64,000 nt of DNA, taken from assembly GCA_029204225.1 (NCBI GenBank), contig CM055097.1:27455192-27519191 (forward strand), given 5' to 3'. Position 1 is the stretch's first letter, and each line of letters opens with the position of its first letter. This stretch comes from Diphasiastrum complanatum. Its lineage: Eukaryota; Streptophyta; Lycopodiopsida; Lycopodiales; Lycopodiaceae. Made by a program: the position numbers and the translations under genes. Positions 32,572 to 43,197 of the stretch are shown here, one piece after another. The notes beneath the pieces were generated by a model. It did not search any database and was not told the DNA's origin. It worked only from the letters and a program-made list of their open reading frames with translations.

Positions 32572-33349
32572 TCATGATCTTATTGAAACCAAAAGATCCT
32601 ACATTATGAAGATATTTCCATTTCCTTGACTTCATAACTAATGTAAGCTTACAAGGAAAACATATTTTGCTATCTTTTAAGGCATCACACTCAACTAGTA
32701 TTGTCTTAATCCTCCTTTGAGATACAAAAATCTCCTCAAAGCAAAATGGTTCTTCATAAGTTGACATGATAGCATAAATAAAACTATTTTCCGTTTGTGA
32801 TTGTTGCTCCTTATTCTTGATTGATTTCTCTTGCATCATAACAATAAGTTTGAACTTATCTAAAGTTCCAAGCAAAATACTTTCCAAGAACATAAAATAA
32901 ATCCAAGTTACTTTCATGAAAGTGACATCTATCTTTGCATCTTGAACCAAACAATGCACTTCCAAATGAAAAATTTCAAAAGATTTGACATGTGTTGTGA
33001 TGGACTCTTGATGACAAATCTTGCAAGTCCTTGTGAGACTCCAAGCCTCATTCACCTTTCCACAAAGGAAACACCTTTCCTTGGACTTGTCCTTTTTGTA
33101 TTTGCATTTCAAACTTGAAGCTCCATCCTTCTCCTTGGCCCCCTTGCTTTGGTTCTTCTTGGATGGACTGGTCTTCTTTTTGTAGCATCTTGAGGAAAAA
33201 TATCCTTCCTTGCCACAAAGGTTGCACTTAGGATCCTTTCTTTCCTTCAATAGGATGTCACCTATTGATGTCATGTGAATATAAGCCTGTGATATGATTC
33301 TACAAATGTAATTTGTGACTTTCAAGAGACTAGATTTGAATATCTTCAA
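32510..33349 (-). CDS. Gag-only element ORF 1: zinc-finger protein with repeat module
   Basis: This is an open frame of up to 279 codons on the minus strand; the first ATG is not certain to be the start. Near residues 41-55 a zinc-knuckle-like CNLCGKEGYFSSRC has Tyr in place of the usual His. After a Lys-rich stretch comes CFLCGK, then CKICHQ. The C-terminal half contains FEEIFVSQRRIKTILVECDA and HKDENCKFFN, which resemble blocks in the downstream ORF. No enzyme motif is present. It probably belongs to an RNA-binding gag-like product; the name rests only on the zinc ligands and the position after the primer site and leader. Confidence 0.6.
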   Translation of the reverse strand: MKIFKSSLLKVTNYICRIISQAYIHMTSIGDILLKERKDPKCNLCGKEGYFSSRCYKKKTSPSKKNQSKGAKEKDGASSLKCKYKKDKSKERCFLCGKVNEAWSLTRTCKICHQESITTHVKSFEIFHLEVHCLVQDAKIDVTFMKVTWIYFMFLESILLGTLDKFKLIVMMQEKSIKNKEQQSQTENSFIYAIMSTYEEPFCFEEIFVSQRRIKTILVECDALKDSKICFPCKLTLVMKSRKWKYLHNVGSFGFNKIMNDVFIHKDENCKFFNLKGKL

Positions 33350-34735
33350 TAATATAGAATGATCTACAAAAGATCTAGCTCACAAACCTAAGAATCAATC
33401 TTCACACTAATGACTAGTCACTTGGAAACTTTGCTTTGATCACTAAGACAAAAGCACACAATCTTTGAATAAAATCACAAAAGAAATCAGATCCAATCTC
33501 CTATTGGACTTATCAAATACCAATGGATCTTTTTGTTGAAAGTTGAAATGGATATGAAAGGATTTGGCAACTAGATTTTCCTTTTCACTTGACTAGTTCT
33601 CTCAACACTTGAGATTATTGAACAAAAGATGGGTTTTGTTTGAAACACATGAAAATCAAACTTTATCACTTCTTTTGGACTCATTCTTGACCCAAATAAT
33701 CTCACTCTTGAGATTTAGAATGAATTTGATTTGATTTGAAAACCAACTATACCACCAATTTTTCACATAGCTTAAAAATTAGACAACTAGAGATTCACAA
33801 AGATCTCAACCATGCATGAATACTCAAATATGGACTCCTCCTCATTCTAGACATCCAATGGGATCACAACTTGACCCTCACACTCTCACAAACAAAGTTG
33901 AATAGAACTAATTTGAGTTTCATACATTCTATGTCAATTTTTGCTCACCAAATTGAATTCAATCACTGCTATTGGATTCCACCAATTACTATACTTTTTA
34001 GGACTTGGAATGAAATTAAAAATCAAAAGTTGTGATTTTTCTCACTTAGATATTGTGTTTCAAAGAGCTAATACCACTTAGAAAGATTTGATCACCTAGG
34101 AGAAGACAAATTCTTCACCTATGACAACACATAATGAGCTTCTAGATCTTGCCTTCTACAAAGAAAGGAACTCTTAGAAAACTGGATCTCTCTCTACACA
34201 TTTGCCATAGACACCTTAATGACTCTTTTCAAACCTTCTAAACTTGACCCTATCACTCTTGAGAAAATCTACAGTGATGGATTTCAACCTCTCACCTTGC
34301 ATATCACTCCTTAATCTAAGACTTTTAGCAAAATCACTCTCAACTTCAACATGCACTCAAAAAATCAAACATGATCAATTATTACACCTAGTTCAAGCTT
34401 GAATTTTAATTTTTTGGCTGATCTAATCCAAGAACTAATCAAGGGATTAGATTAAGTATAGAAAATGCTTGATTTTGCACCAAAAATCACTCAAATTGGG
34501 TATGTGAGTCAAATTCTACAAATTTTGAAATTTCTTAGTCAAAACCGGAGTTGTACGGCCTCACACGTGTGAAAAGGGTTCCTACAGCCCACAACAAGAT
34601 CTGGACCAAAAATTTTGAGGATAGCTATCAAATCCAACTCGCTACACAAAATTTGACTAGTTTCCAAAAAACTGCTAATTTTGGCTTTGATTTGGATTAA
34701 CCCTATCAATTTCAACAAAACCTCTTGTACTAGGA
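33350..34735 (-). other. Long leader of the gag-only element
   Basis: This is 1.4 kb between primer site and first ORF, without open frames of note. A block at about 34555-34610 (CCTCACACGTGTG, then CAGCCCACAA) matches the leader of the copia element at 4600-4650. Confidence 0.6.
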
Positions 34736-34745
34736 TCTGATACCA

Positions 34746-35574
34746 TGTGCAAAAAGTACAAAAAGGACCAAGAGTGGATCCTAATCTAATCCTCAAGAGG
34801 GATTGGTTGTCATATTACTTGATCTATCAATCTACTTGAGATCAAGATCAATCTAGATCAATTCTAGACACAAAATCCTAACAAGAACAATCATTAATTG
34901 AAGGTAGGTGTACTTTCTAGTTTCACATGTGTGAAACACTGTCTGAGTTCGGACTCCAACCTGAAAATCAAGTACACATTGATAGAACCTCAAAACAATC
35001 AAAACAAATGTAGACAAATGGAAAGAATCACTCAAAATTGCTTCCAAAACCAAGATTGGTGTCTCACACTGATTATGGCCAAATGTGGCTCTATATATAC
35101 AATAATTGGGAGCTCATGGTACTGATCATCCCTCTGATCCGACATGTGTGAAGGTTCTTTTTCATATGATGACATTATGCAAAACTGACACTTGGACAAA
35201 ACCTTCTATATTGAGCACTTTGGTCCATTTTCCATCTATATGGAGATCTACTTGGAAATCTTCTAGAAGTCAAAATTTGCCTACTTCAGCTTATTCCACA
35301 CATGTGAGCTGTCCTCTACACATGGGATATGACACCTAACCAAAGGATGTGGCTCATGCAATCAATAGATTGATGCCATGTGTCATATGTCTCGAAAACT
35401 AGTTTTTGGCCATTTTAGCCACTAGAACTTGAATTAAATCATATGCACAACATATATGATTATGGTACATGACAAGTACACTAGTTTCACACGTGGGAAC
35501 AAGCTCCACACATGTGTGTTTATCTATATAGAAGATTTTTGGCCTCTACCAAGCTTATTTTTGCATTTTTCACA
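34746..35574 (-). repeat. 5' LTR of the gag-only element
   Basis: The LTR is 829 bp and directly adjoins the primer site. It is highly similar to the 3' copy. Confidence 0.9.
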
Positions 35575-36180
35575 TGATGGAACAAAATCTTTTGTACATG
35601 TAATAATATGTACAATGGTTAGTTACTGACGTAAAATTAGTAATATATGGTTTGTTTAAATGTGTGATTTTGTTGTCTCAATATCATAGTAATTAAATAG
35701 ACATTTTCATGTATACATAAAAATGGAACAATTTAGATTAGTTAATAATAAGTATTTTTTCTATTTCTGTTTCATTTGATTAAATTTTGTCTTGGTCTTT
35801 GTAATTGATTAAGAAATGCTACCTATCATGTTTAATAGTTTTCTTTCGACTAGGTTTTTTGTGTCGTATTATTAAGTTCATGTATGATCATACCTCATCG
35901 TACATGCACACATATATGTAATTGTTAGTAGTTTATTAATCATGGACATTTTTGTATGAGTTGAAGACTTTTTGTATTTGTAACATTTCGTATATTGCCT
36001 AGTGGATTGTGTTACGACGCAATGTCAACATGTAGTCATAGATCCTTACATGTATGAGGTGGAAAATCTTTATGCATATAATATTACGTATGTATGTTGG
36101 TGGAAAATGCAACAAAAGTACGTAATTTACAAGAAATGTATAGAAAAACGTACTTGATACAACAGTACATGGTCATTCAA
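35575..36180. repeat. AT-rich repeat block, right part, with hairpin
   Basis: This continues the block interrupted by the gag-only element. The last 120 bp repeat 29907-30030 with about 90% visible identity. They end at GTACATGGTCATTCA in both copies, which suggests a shared terminus. Confidence 0.55.
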
Positions 36181-36189
36181 GGTATGGTA

Positions 36190-36480
36190 TGTTCAATAAT
36201 TGATGTCAGAATACCCTTCAGATCTTGATAAGTCCATGCAAAGCAATCTTGATACTGAATAAGTAACATGCGGAGTGCTTGATACTGTTCAGAATTAGGT
36301 TGTGATTCAACTTGTACAATCTTTTCTGGTTCTCTTGGCTCCTGAAGATTCATTGGTTGTGTCCTAACTGGGCCATCGGACGAAGGTTCTTTCTCTGTAT
36401 TTTTAGAGTTTTGTGATTTTGTGGTGTTTTTTGACAGTTTTTCTGATGTTTCTAGAAATCTGCTGGGAAGGATTGTTTGC
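36190..36480 (-). pseudogene. Gypsy pol fragment (start of reverse transcriptase)
   Basis: The minus strand reads an acidic linker (EPREPEKIVQVESQPNSEQY), then LLIQYQDCFAWTYQDLKGI, the 'FAWSY.DL.GI' motif that precedes the reverse transcriptase of plant Ty3/gypsy. The frame stops at about 36190 where the AT-rich block begins. No other part of the element is adjacent. Confidence 0.7.
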
Positions 36481-36805
36481 CCTTTAGACTGAAGGTTTCA
36501 TGATCAAAATCGAAGGCCCTTTGCAACTCGGCAAAGGTTTCCTAGAAGAGAGCAAAAAGCTATCAACTCTGATGACGATTTTTGCCTCTTTTTGACCAAA
36601 ATTTGTGTAATTTGTAAAGACAAATTGCTCCTAAGTAATAAAGACTTTTTCAGCTTCCAACCCAGATAGACTTTGATGATATAGAATTATCAATGATCAA
36701 TATTCTTTTAGGATATTATATGAATTTATTACTTTAATGAATTGAGTAAAGGCATTGACACCTGTAGAGCTAAGAATATTTTATGAACCATGTTTGATGG
36801 TATTA
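36481..36805. other. Unassigned AT-rich interval
   Basis: This lies between the gypsy fragment and the tandem repeats. No motif is recognised. Confidence 0.5.
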
Positions 36806-37190
36806 TGAACACTGACCTTTCTTTGAAGAGATGTGCAGGTACACACAAATGTACCTGAAGAATATAAACAAGAATAAGAAGCCCTATGGGCTTAAGGACT
36901 GACCTCTCTTTGAGGGTATGTGCAGGTACTCGAGAAAGTGCCAAAAGAACAAGAATCGAAATAAGAAGATTTTTAAGCTTAAAGACAATATAAAGAAGGC
37001 TTTTTGATAAATTCTATAAAGAAGGCTCAGTAGAGTCTATAATGAAGGCTCAAAGGAGTCTATAAAGAGCAGGACAAGGCCTAGGGTCTGATCACCCTAG
37101 TGACTTGTTCTACCATGATTGAGGACGGGCAGCCTCTAGAAAATGAGTGCCAATGAACATGATTGAGGATGGGCAACCTCTAGAAAAAAA
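36806..37190. repeat. Cluster of short tandem duplications
   Basis: Two units of about 84 bp begin near 36818 and 36898 (shared ACTGACCT.TCTTTGA, ATGTGCAGGTAC and AATAAGAAG). Three units of about 30 bp around 36980-37075 share CTATAA.GAAGGCTC. Two units of about 50 bp at 37115-37185 share CATGATTGAGGA and GGGCA.CCTCTAGAAAA. No coding. Confidence 0.65.
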
Positions 37191-37929
<739 letters not shown>

Positions 37930-38004
37930 TTCACCTTCTCTCGAAACCATGGTATGCTCTTGAAACTGTTACCCATATGTAAGAATGCTTGATCAGTACT
38001 TTTG

Positions 38005-38375
38005 CATGTCAGGCTATCTGTGGCCTATTGTCTATGCATGTCAGATCTAGAGCTTGCATGTCATGCCATCAGTGGCCTATTGTCTATGCATGTCAGATCT
38101 AGAGCTTTCATGTCACATTTGAAGCTTGCATGTCGTACCATCAGTGGCCTATTGTCCACCAAGTCAGATCTAGATCTTGCATGTCAGATTTGAAGTTTGC
38201 ATGTTAGATTTGAAGCTTGCAAGTCACACCATGCATTGTTGAATGACCATGCATGTCACTTCATGATTGTTGCATGTCAAGAATCTAAGAACCCTTATGA
38301 TTGCATGTCAAGAATCTAAGATCCACTTGGATTGCATGACAAGAATCTAAGATCCAACATGATTGCATGTCGGAA
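38005..38375. repeat. Minisatellite built on GCATGTCA
   Basis: There are irregular tandem copies of GCATGTCAGATCTAGAGCTT, of a longer unit with CCATCAGTGGCCTATTGTC (three copies, about 65-80 bp apart), and of TGCATGTCAAGAATCTAAGA towards the end. The core GCATGTCA recurs about every 20-40 bp. Confidence 0.8.
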
Positions 38376-39090
38376 AGATTAAGACTTATGAAAAAATTTC
38401 TATGCTTTTGTTAAGTTAGATATGGAATTAAGAACAAGGAATATGAGCTAAGTTTATGTAAGTTGATGTTCCTACAGCTGAGACCCCTATTGGAATCCAT
38501 TGTATATGTAATTGGCATTGGCCAATTGGATTTGCATAATGATAAGAAAAGAATCTTGAACCCTCAGTGCTTCCACTATTCTGTGAATGAATCTATGTGA
38601 TGCAATGTTTTTTGAGTTTTGACTTATAATCTTATTTGATTTTCATTAAGTTGATTCAAGACTAGATTTAGGTAAATGATAAGCCAATTAAGTTAGCAAA
38701 ACACAAATAAGCATGAGAGATGGAGGAAAAGTGATAGAGAGCAAGGACATTCATCAATCCATTTCTGGAAAGAACCAATCTGCTTTACTGAAATGAGGAA
38801 ATGAACATGTGTAGGAACTCAAGTTGGTCCCTTTTTATAATAGAGAGGAGGACCCTAGCCTTTGAATCCTATTGGTCCATTTTTGCCTCCCTAATTATTC
38901 AAATTAAAAAAAGAGTGAGAACTATCCAAATTGGAGAAAGACCCAACTTTATTCACGAACTTGACATTTAGGCCCTACGACATTAAAAGTCCTACAAAAA
39001 GACCTAAAGTCCTTTTATTGACTTTCTAATTAATCAAATCTCTATGTGATTATCGGGTTGGACTTACACACGCAGGGTGCCAAATCCCTC
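38376..39090. other. Unassigned interval
   Basis: No gene or repeat is recognised. It may hold decayed pol of the adjacent copia element, but no motif survives. Confidence 0.4.
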
Positions 39091-39099
39091 TCACTTATT

Positions 39100-39973
39100 A
39101 ACCAAGGTTAGAGTTGTCTTGGGATCTGAAAACCCTCCAGCAGTTTCTTCTTCTTTAGCAAAATTTTCATCCTGCTTTTTCTTGAATTTGTTGTGCCAGC
39201 ACTCCTTTGCATAATGTTTTGATTTTTCGCAAATGTTCCAATTTTCTTTTCGGACCACTTTCTTTCCATCTTCTGACTAATTTGATTGATTCTCCTCCAT
39301 ATCTTGCTACTTTTTTTTCTTCTTCTTTCCTTTGCCACCCTTCTTGGAACTTCGCTCTTGCTTCTTTGCCAGAAATGCCTGTTCTTTGAAATCATCTTTG
39401 TTGACAATATTTTGTCGTCTCATTTCTTCCTGTAGTAGGATGGCATTTAGCTCATCGAAATAAGGTCTCGTTTCTTTTAATGATAGCATCATTACAAAAT
39501 ATTGATAGGCCAAAAGTAGACTATTAAGTACAATGGATACCAAAACTGGATCTTGAACACTTTCTCCAACTACGATAAGTTGGCCTCTTAGATCTTCCAC
39601 TTGAATAAAGTGGTCCATTATTGATTCTCCTGAACTCATCTTCAACATGTAAAGCTTATTAGTCAAGAATAGGATTTGTGAATGATTTACTCTCTCATAC
39701 AAGTTCTTCAGTATATGGGTCCAGCAACATCTCTGATATGAGGTATAAACATATCTTTAGCTGATAAGTTGATGATATGATGAGCTTTACTTCTATGTGT
39801 CTGATACTCCCGCAACTCTCTCTCTCAATGGTAGGAGATATCTTGACACTTGTGACGATCTCCCAATATCCTCTATCTTGGAGAATATTTTGCATCTTGA
39901 ACTTCCATATGCTATAGTTTGTTCCATCTAGCTTGCTGGACTCTAGCAACACAGCGTCGTTCAATCCTGCCAT
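39100..39973 (-). pseudogene. Copia gag (UBN2-type) with damaged zinc knuckle
   Basis: The start is taken at ATG 39973 (MAGLNDAVLLESSKLDGTNY, then SIWKFKMQNIL), the usual opening of copia gag. After a frameshift near 39700 the UBN2 part continues: LTNKLYMLKMSSGESIMDHF, later ELNAILLQEEMRRQ and a Lys-rich tail. The knuckle reads WNICEKSKHYAKEC, near 39190-39235. The first of the four metal ligands is Trp instead of Cys, by a single-base change (TGG for TGT/TGC), so RNA binding would be impaired. No protease follows. The protein would form the particle shell in an active element. Confidence 0.8.
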
Positions 39974-40004
39974 TATTCTGATATGTAACAAATCTTGGAT
40001 CCAC

Positions 40005-40610
40005 CAATAGTCTAATCTTTCGCGAATCTGTTGTGAATCCGTCACCAATCTCGAATCTTTCGTGAATCTTCTCAAATCTTTTGTAAATCTGTCGCCTAAT
40101 CTGTCACCTTTCTGTCATCAATCTCGAATCTTTTGCGAATTCGTCACCTAAGCTGTCACATGTCGCAAATCTTTCGCGAATTTGTTGTCTTTCTCTCACT
40201 GTAGCGAATTATTCTCGAATCTATCGCGAATCTTGAATCTGTTATGAATTTTGAAACTCTTTTGCAAATCTTTCGTGAAGCTTTCGCGAATTAGATAGCC
40301 AGTCTCGCATAGGTGTCATGTGCTTTGAAGCTCTTGAATCAATGAACCCAAAATCTTCTTCCTTTGAGAAGGCACTACCAGAAGATGTCGATGCTGAGAA
40401 GGCACTACCAGAAGATGTCGCGAATTTTGAAACTTTGTAAAGAATCTCGCAAATCTCTAAGATTTCACAAATCTCAAAGCTTTCGCAAATCTTGAAGATT
40501 TTGTGAATCTTTCGTGAATCAATAATCTTTCGAGTATGTGATCAATCTGTAGACAGCAAGAATCGATCCTGTCAAAACTATCGCGAACAATAATCTGTCG
40601 CGAGCAATTC
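40005..40610. repeat. Leader repeat array with core TCGCGAATC
   Basis: More than twenty degenerate copies of TTTCGCGAATCT, CTGTCGC and AATCTCGAATC lie between primer site and gag. Many copies contain the palindrome TTCGCGAA or TCGCGA. A separate exact tandem duplication of GAGAAGGCACTACCAGAAGA plus seven bases lies at about 40366-40421. Confidence 0.75.
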
Positions 40611-40746
40611 TGGCGGGCAAGCAGCAATCAATAGTCCAAAATCTTTGATTCCAGTGAACTGCTTTCAACAATAGCCCAGCTCAACAGCTCCTCCAATCAG
40701 ATCTGGTTGCAACCCTGCAAACAAACTCTCTCTCACACAAAACCTG

Positions 40747-40757
40747 CTCTGATACCA
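40747..40757 (-). promoter_or_regulatory. Primer binding site, tRNA-Met type
   Basis: TGGTATCAGAG on the minus strand, directly after the LTR end. Confidence 0.85.
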
Positions 40758-41203
40758 TGTCAGAATTTGAAATACAAATTCTAGATGGAGATACTAGTCC
40801 TACTAGCACTCTCACAAAACCAAACATAGAGAGAAAACAGATCGTAGGAGAATTGAGCAAATGCTCTAGCTCATTGAATTGAATGGAATAATTGAGGTGG
40901 GGTGCCAATCTTCTTATATAGTTTCTCTGATGATTGATAAAAGCTAATGAGCCTAAAGTAAATAACAAAATAGCAAAAAGTTATTTACTAGCAATACTAC
41001 CTATATATGGTAAGAACTAAGAATGAGGTTTTAAGTTCTTACCATATATAGGTAGTATTATTAGTAATCTATTTATAGTGCACCCACCTACATGCATAAG
41101 TATAAAAACTGAATTCATTATAAATAGAATGGCCCCTAAAAATAGCACGTAGGCATGGCTAAACTATCATTAAGGGGTGTCAAATAAACATTAATTCCTA
41201 ACA
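40758..41203 (-). repeat. 5' LTR with a perfect 26-bp stem-loop
   Basis: The borders are set by the primer site and by the TG...CA ends TGTTAGGAATTAATG and CAAATTCTGACA. Inside, 40993-41018 and 41034-41059 are exact reverse complements (26 bp) around a 15-nt loop. Confidence 0.8.
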
Positions 41204-41303
41204 TATACATGTCTACCAGTTTTAAAAATTCTATGAAGTTTACAAATCTTTGTTTCAAGTTTTATTTAATGTTCAATTTATATTTTTGTATCTTTAAATT
41301 CAG

Positions 41304-43197
41304 AGACATTACATATGATCTGCATGATTATTTATTACACATTTTGTATTATGCAAGATCACTATCAATTACATATCATGATGAGGCGTTCACTTGTCAC
41401 AATTATTTGACTTCAAATCGTATCTTGTAGAAACCAAGTTTAAAAGTGCAGACCATGTATGGTAAACAACATACGTTTATAAATAGGGTACCCATCAATG
41501 AAGAAAGGTATTTTGTAGAGTCATCATTGTCATGGATGGTTTTAGAAGAAAATGTCGCTCATCGCGACATTCCTAAAAAAATTGTGATCAACTCTCGTCG
41601 ACAAGTCCTATCTACAATCAAGCTTTCCAGAAGTACTAATCCTGGCCGTCGACAGTTTCTATTGCTTCCAGTACACGATTATACTGTGTTTTTTTATAAT
41701 CCAGCATTTGAATGGGTGATACGAAGTCCATACCTAAGCAATATATATTGTCATCGCTCACATTACAACAACGTGGAATATGTACTCGCATTGATACTGG
41801 AGATACAGGGAAAACTAGCTCGAAATCATGCATTGACAAAAGAGACAATTGATGTTCTTTGTAATAGCTTGTTTTGGAACAATGTATTTACAGACATTAC
41901 ACTTTGCCAAACAAAGACGCAATTTTGTCATTTTTGTGCATTGTTTGATATTTCGTACGAAACTCCGGATGTTTTTAGTTTTCCGATATTGACACAAAAT
42001 GACTACAATTCCATAGTTGGTGAACAGCTGCCTTTTATTGAGAAAGGCCTTCTAGATGTCTCAAAAATACAAAATTGTGTATTCCAGGCGTTATGTTATT
42101 TTATTGTCGACAAAATAGTCTGTTCATATTAATCAAGCTAAAAATGCATTGGAGTAGTATTGCAGCTTGTATCTATCAGGGAAAACACCCCACGACAAAT
42201 ACTATAGCTGTAAATTGGGCTTGCATCATTGACATTGTTCATGTAGCGCATCGTGATTTACAACAACGTCATCACAAAATTGCTACAGACATTGACATAT
42301 TCGTGGAAACTACCAAATACATTCTTAGTTTACTTGAATATCAAACGTGTCAGAAAAAAAAACAGGTATGTCTATTTCAATGGAAGACCTTGTACAAGTT
42401 TAAATTGTTTAGCTAAAATTATTAAATAGAAAGCAAGATCATTTTATGTCTATTTTATATTAATTATTGTATTTGAATGATGCAGTCCTGGCCCAACTTA
42501 TTACCAAGGTGTTGATGGACATGTGATATCAACTTGTATGGATTCCCATGTACAATCTTCTCCAGTCGCATTTGTTGAATCTCATTTGTGTGTTGCCAAT
42601 GAACTAGAAAGACAAAAGATTGTACTACAAGCTGATATTTCTGTTTTGAAAAGTGAATTGTCAACCATTGAACATAAACTATACATGTTACGTGACAACA
42701 TTAGTGTTCCACCTTTACAACAACCTGTATCAAAGGAAACATTTCAAATACGACAACCCAGTTCTAGTTATAGCAATTTGTTATTTCGTTGGCCTGTTAT
42801 TTCAAGAAATTTTATGACGTTTAAAGAGACAATGTCAAACTTACAAGTCTTTGTTGACAAAGCCACGCACTATTTAGATCCAGCTATTCGACTTGCTGGA
42901 TTCTATACTGATTTTCTTATCAAATGGATTCCATGCAAGTTACCCAAGGGATGTCGTCCAAAAATACAAGATTGGTTTAATCCAAATATACTTTTAGTAG
43001 ATGGAGTAGATATATTGTTATACATAAAAATCCGAGATTTACCAATTGAAGAACGTATACTATTTGAACAAATGGTGCAACAAAAATTCTTAGAAATTGA
43101 ACGAGTGTTTAGAAAATTCACAAAATCATTATCTCGAACGCATGGATTTGTGTTACCGTGCGTTACAAACGAGTATGTAAAATACAATGACATATAA
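41304..43197 (+). pseudogene. Unknown protein gene or captured gene fragment, two exons
   Basis: A strong acceptor (TTTAAATTCAG) ends at 41303. From there one frame runs to 42132 with a single TAG at 41428; an internal ATG lies at 41455. Coding then shifts frame and continues to 42365, where CAG|GTATGT is a good donor. A 120-bp AT-rich intron ends at GATGCAG (42485). The second exon is open from 42486 to a TAA at 43197, including LERQKIVLQADISVLKSELS (predicted coiled coil), LFRWPVISRNFMTFKETM and LPIEERILFEQMVQQKFLEI. The first exon has GRRQFLLLPVHDYTVFFYN and TKTQFCHFCALFDISYETPD. I recognise no family. Exon phases do not match perfectly, so it is probably slightly decayed. It could be a gene carried by the rolling-circle element downstream, a host gene fragment or an unknown mobile-element gene. 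Confidence 0.5.
42366..42485 (+). other. Predicted intron within the unknown gene
   Basis: The borders are GTATGT...TTTGAATGATGCAG, length 120 bp. It is richer in A and T than both flanks, as plant introns are. Its removal would join the two open regions, although their phases differ by one base. Confidence 0.5.

Larger units (their letters stand above)
30156..35574 (-). mobile_element. Gag-only LTR retrotransposon (TR-GAG/LARD type)
   Basis: The LTRs are 30156-30986 (831 bp) and 34746-35574 (829 bp), with TGTGAAAAATGC...TTTTTGCACA ends. The primer site at 34736-34745 reads TGGTATCAGA on the minus strand. PPT TTTTGAGGAGGAG lies just before the 3' LTR (30987-30999). The 3.75-kb interior encodes only zinc-knuckle and gag-like protein. 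There is no protease, integrase or reverse transcriptase, so it needs enzymes from another copia element. The 5-bp flanks (TAAAG and TGATG) do not match well, so the target duplication has mutated or the ends have recombined. The same LTR family occurs as a solo copy at 57846-58666. Confidence 0.9.
39091..41203 (-). mobile_element. Truncated Ty1/copia element: 5' LTR, PBS, long leader and gag
   Basis: The 5' LTR is 40758-41203 (446 bp, TGTTAGG...TCTGACA) and the primer site 40747-40757 (TGGTATCAGAG on the minus strand). A 0.75-kb leader full of TCGCGAATC motifs precedes a gag that ends just after the zinc knuckle. Everything downstream of gag is missing. The 5' side abuts the unknown ORF region at 41304. 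Confidence 0.85.

Noticed and set aside
38005-38375. CRISPR-like regular repeats
   Set aside because: Spacing is irregular, spacers are themselves repeats, and the context is a plant genome.
41446-41454. Start of the unknown ORF at 41446
   Set aside because: That codon is GTG; the first in-frame ATG is 41455, and a splice acceptor at 41303 suggests the frame is entered by splicing.
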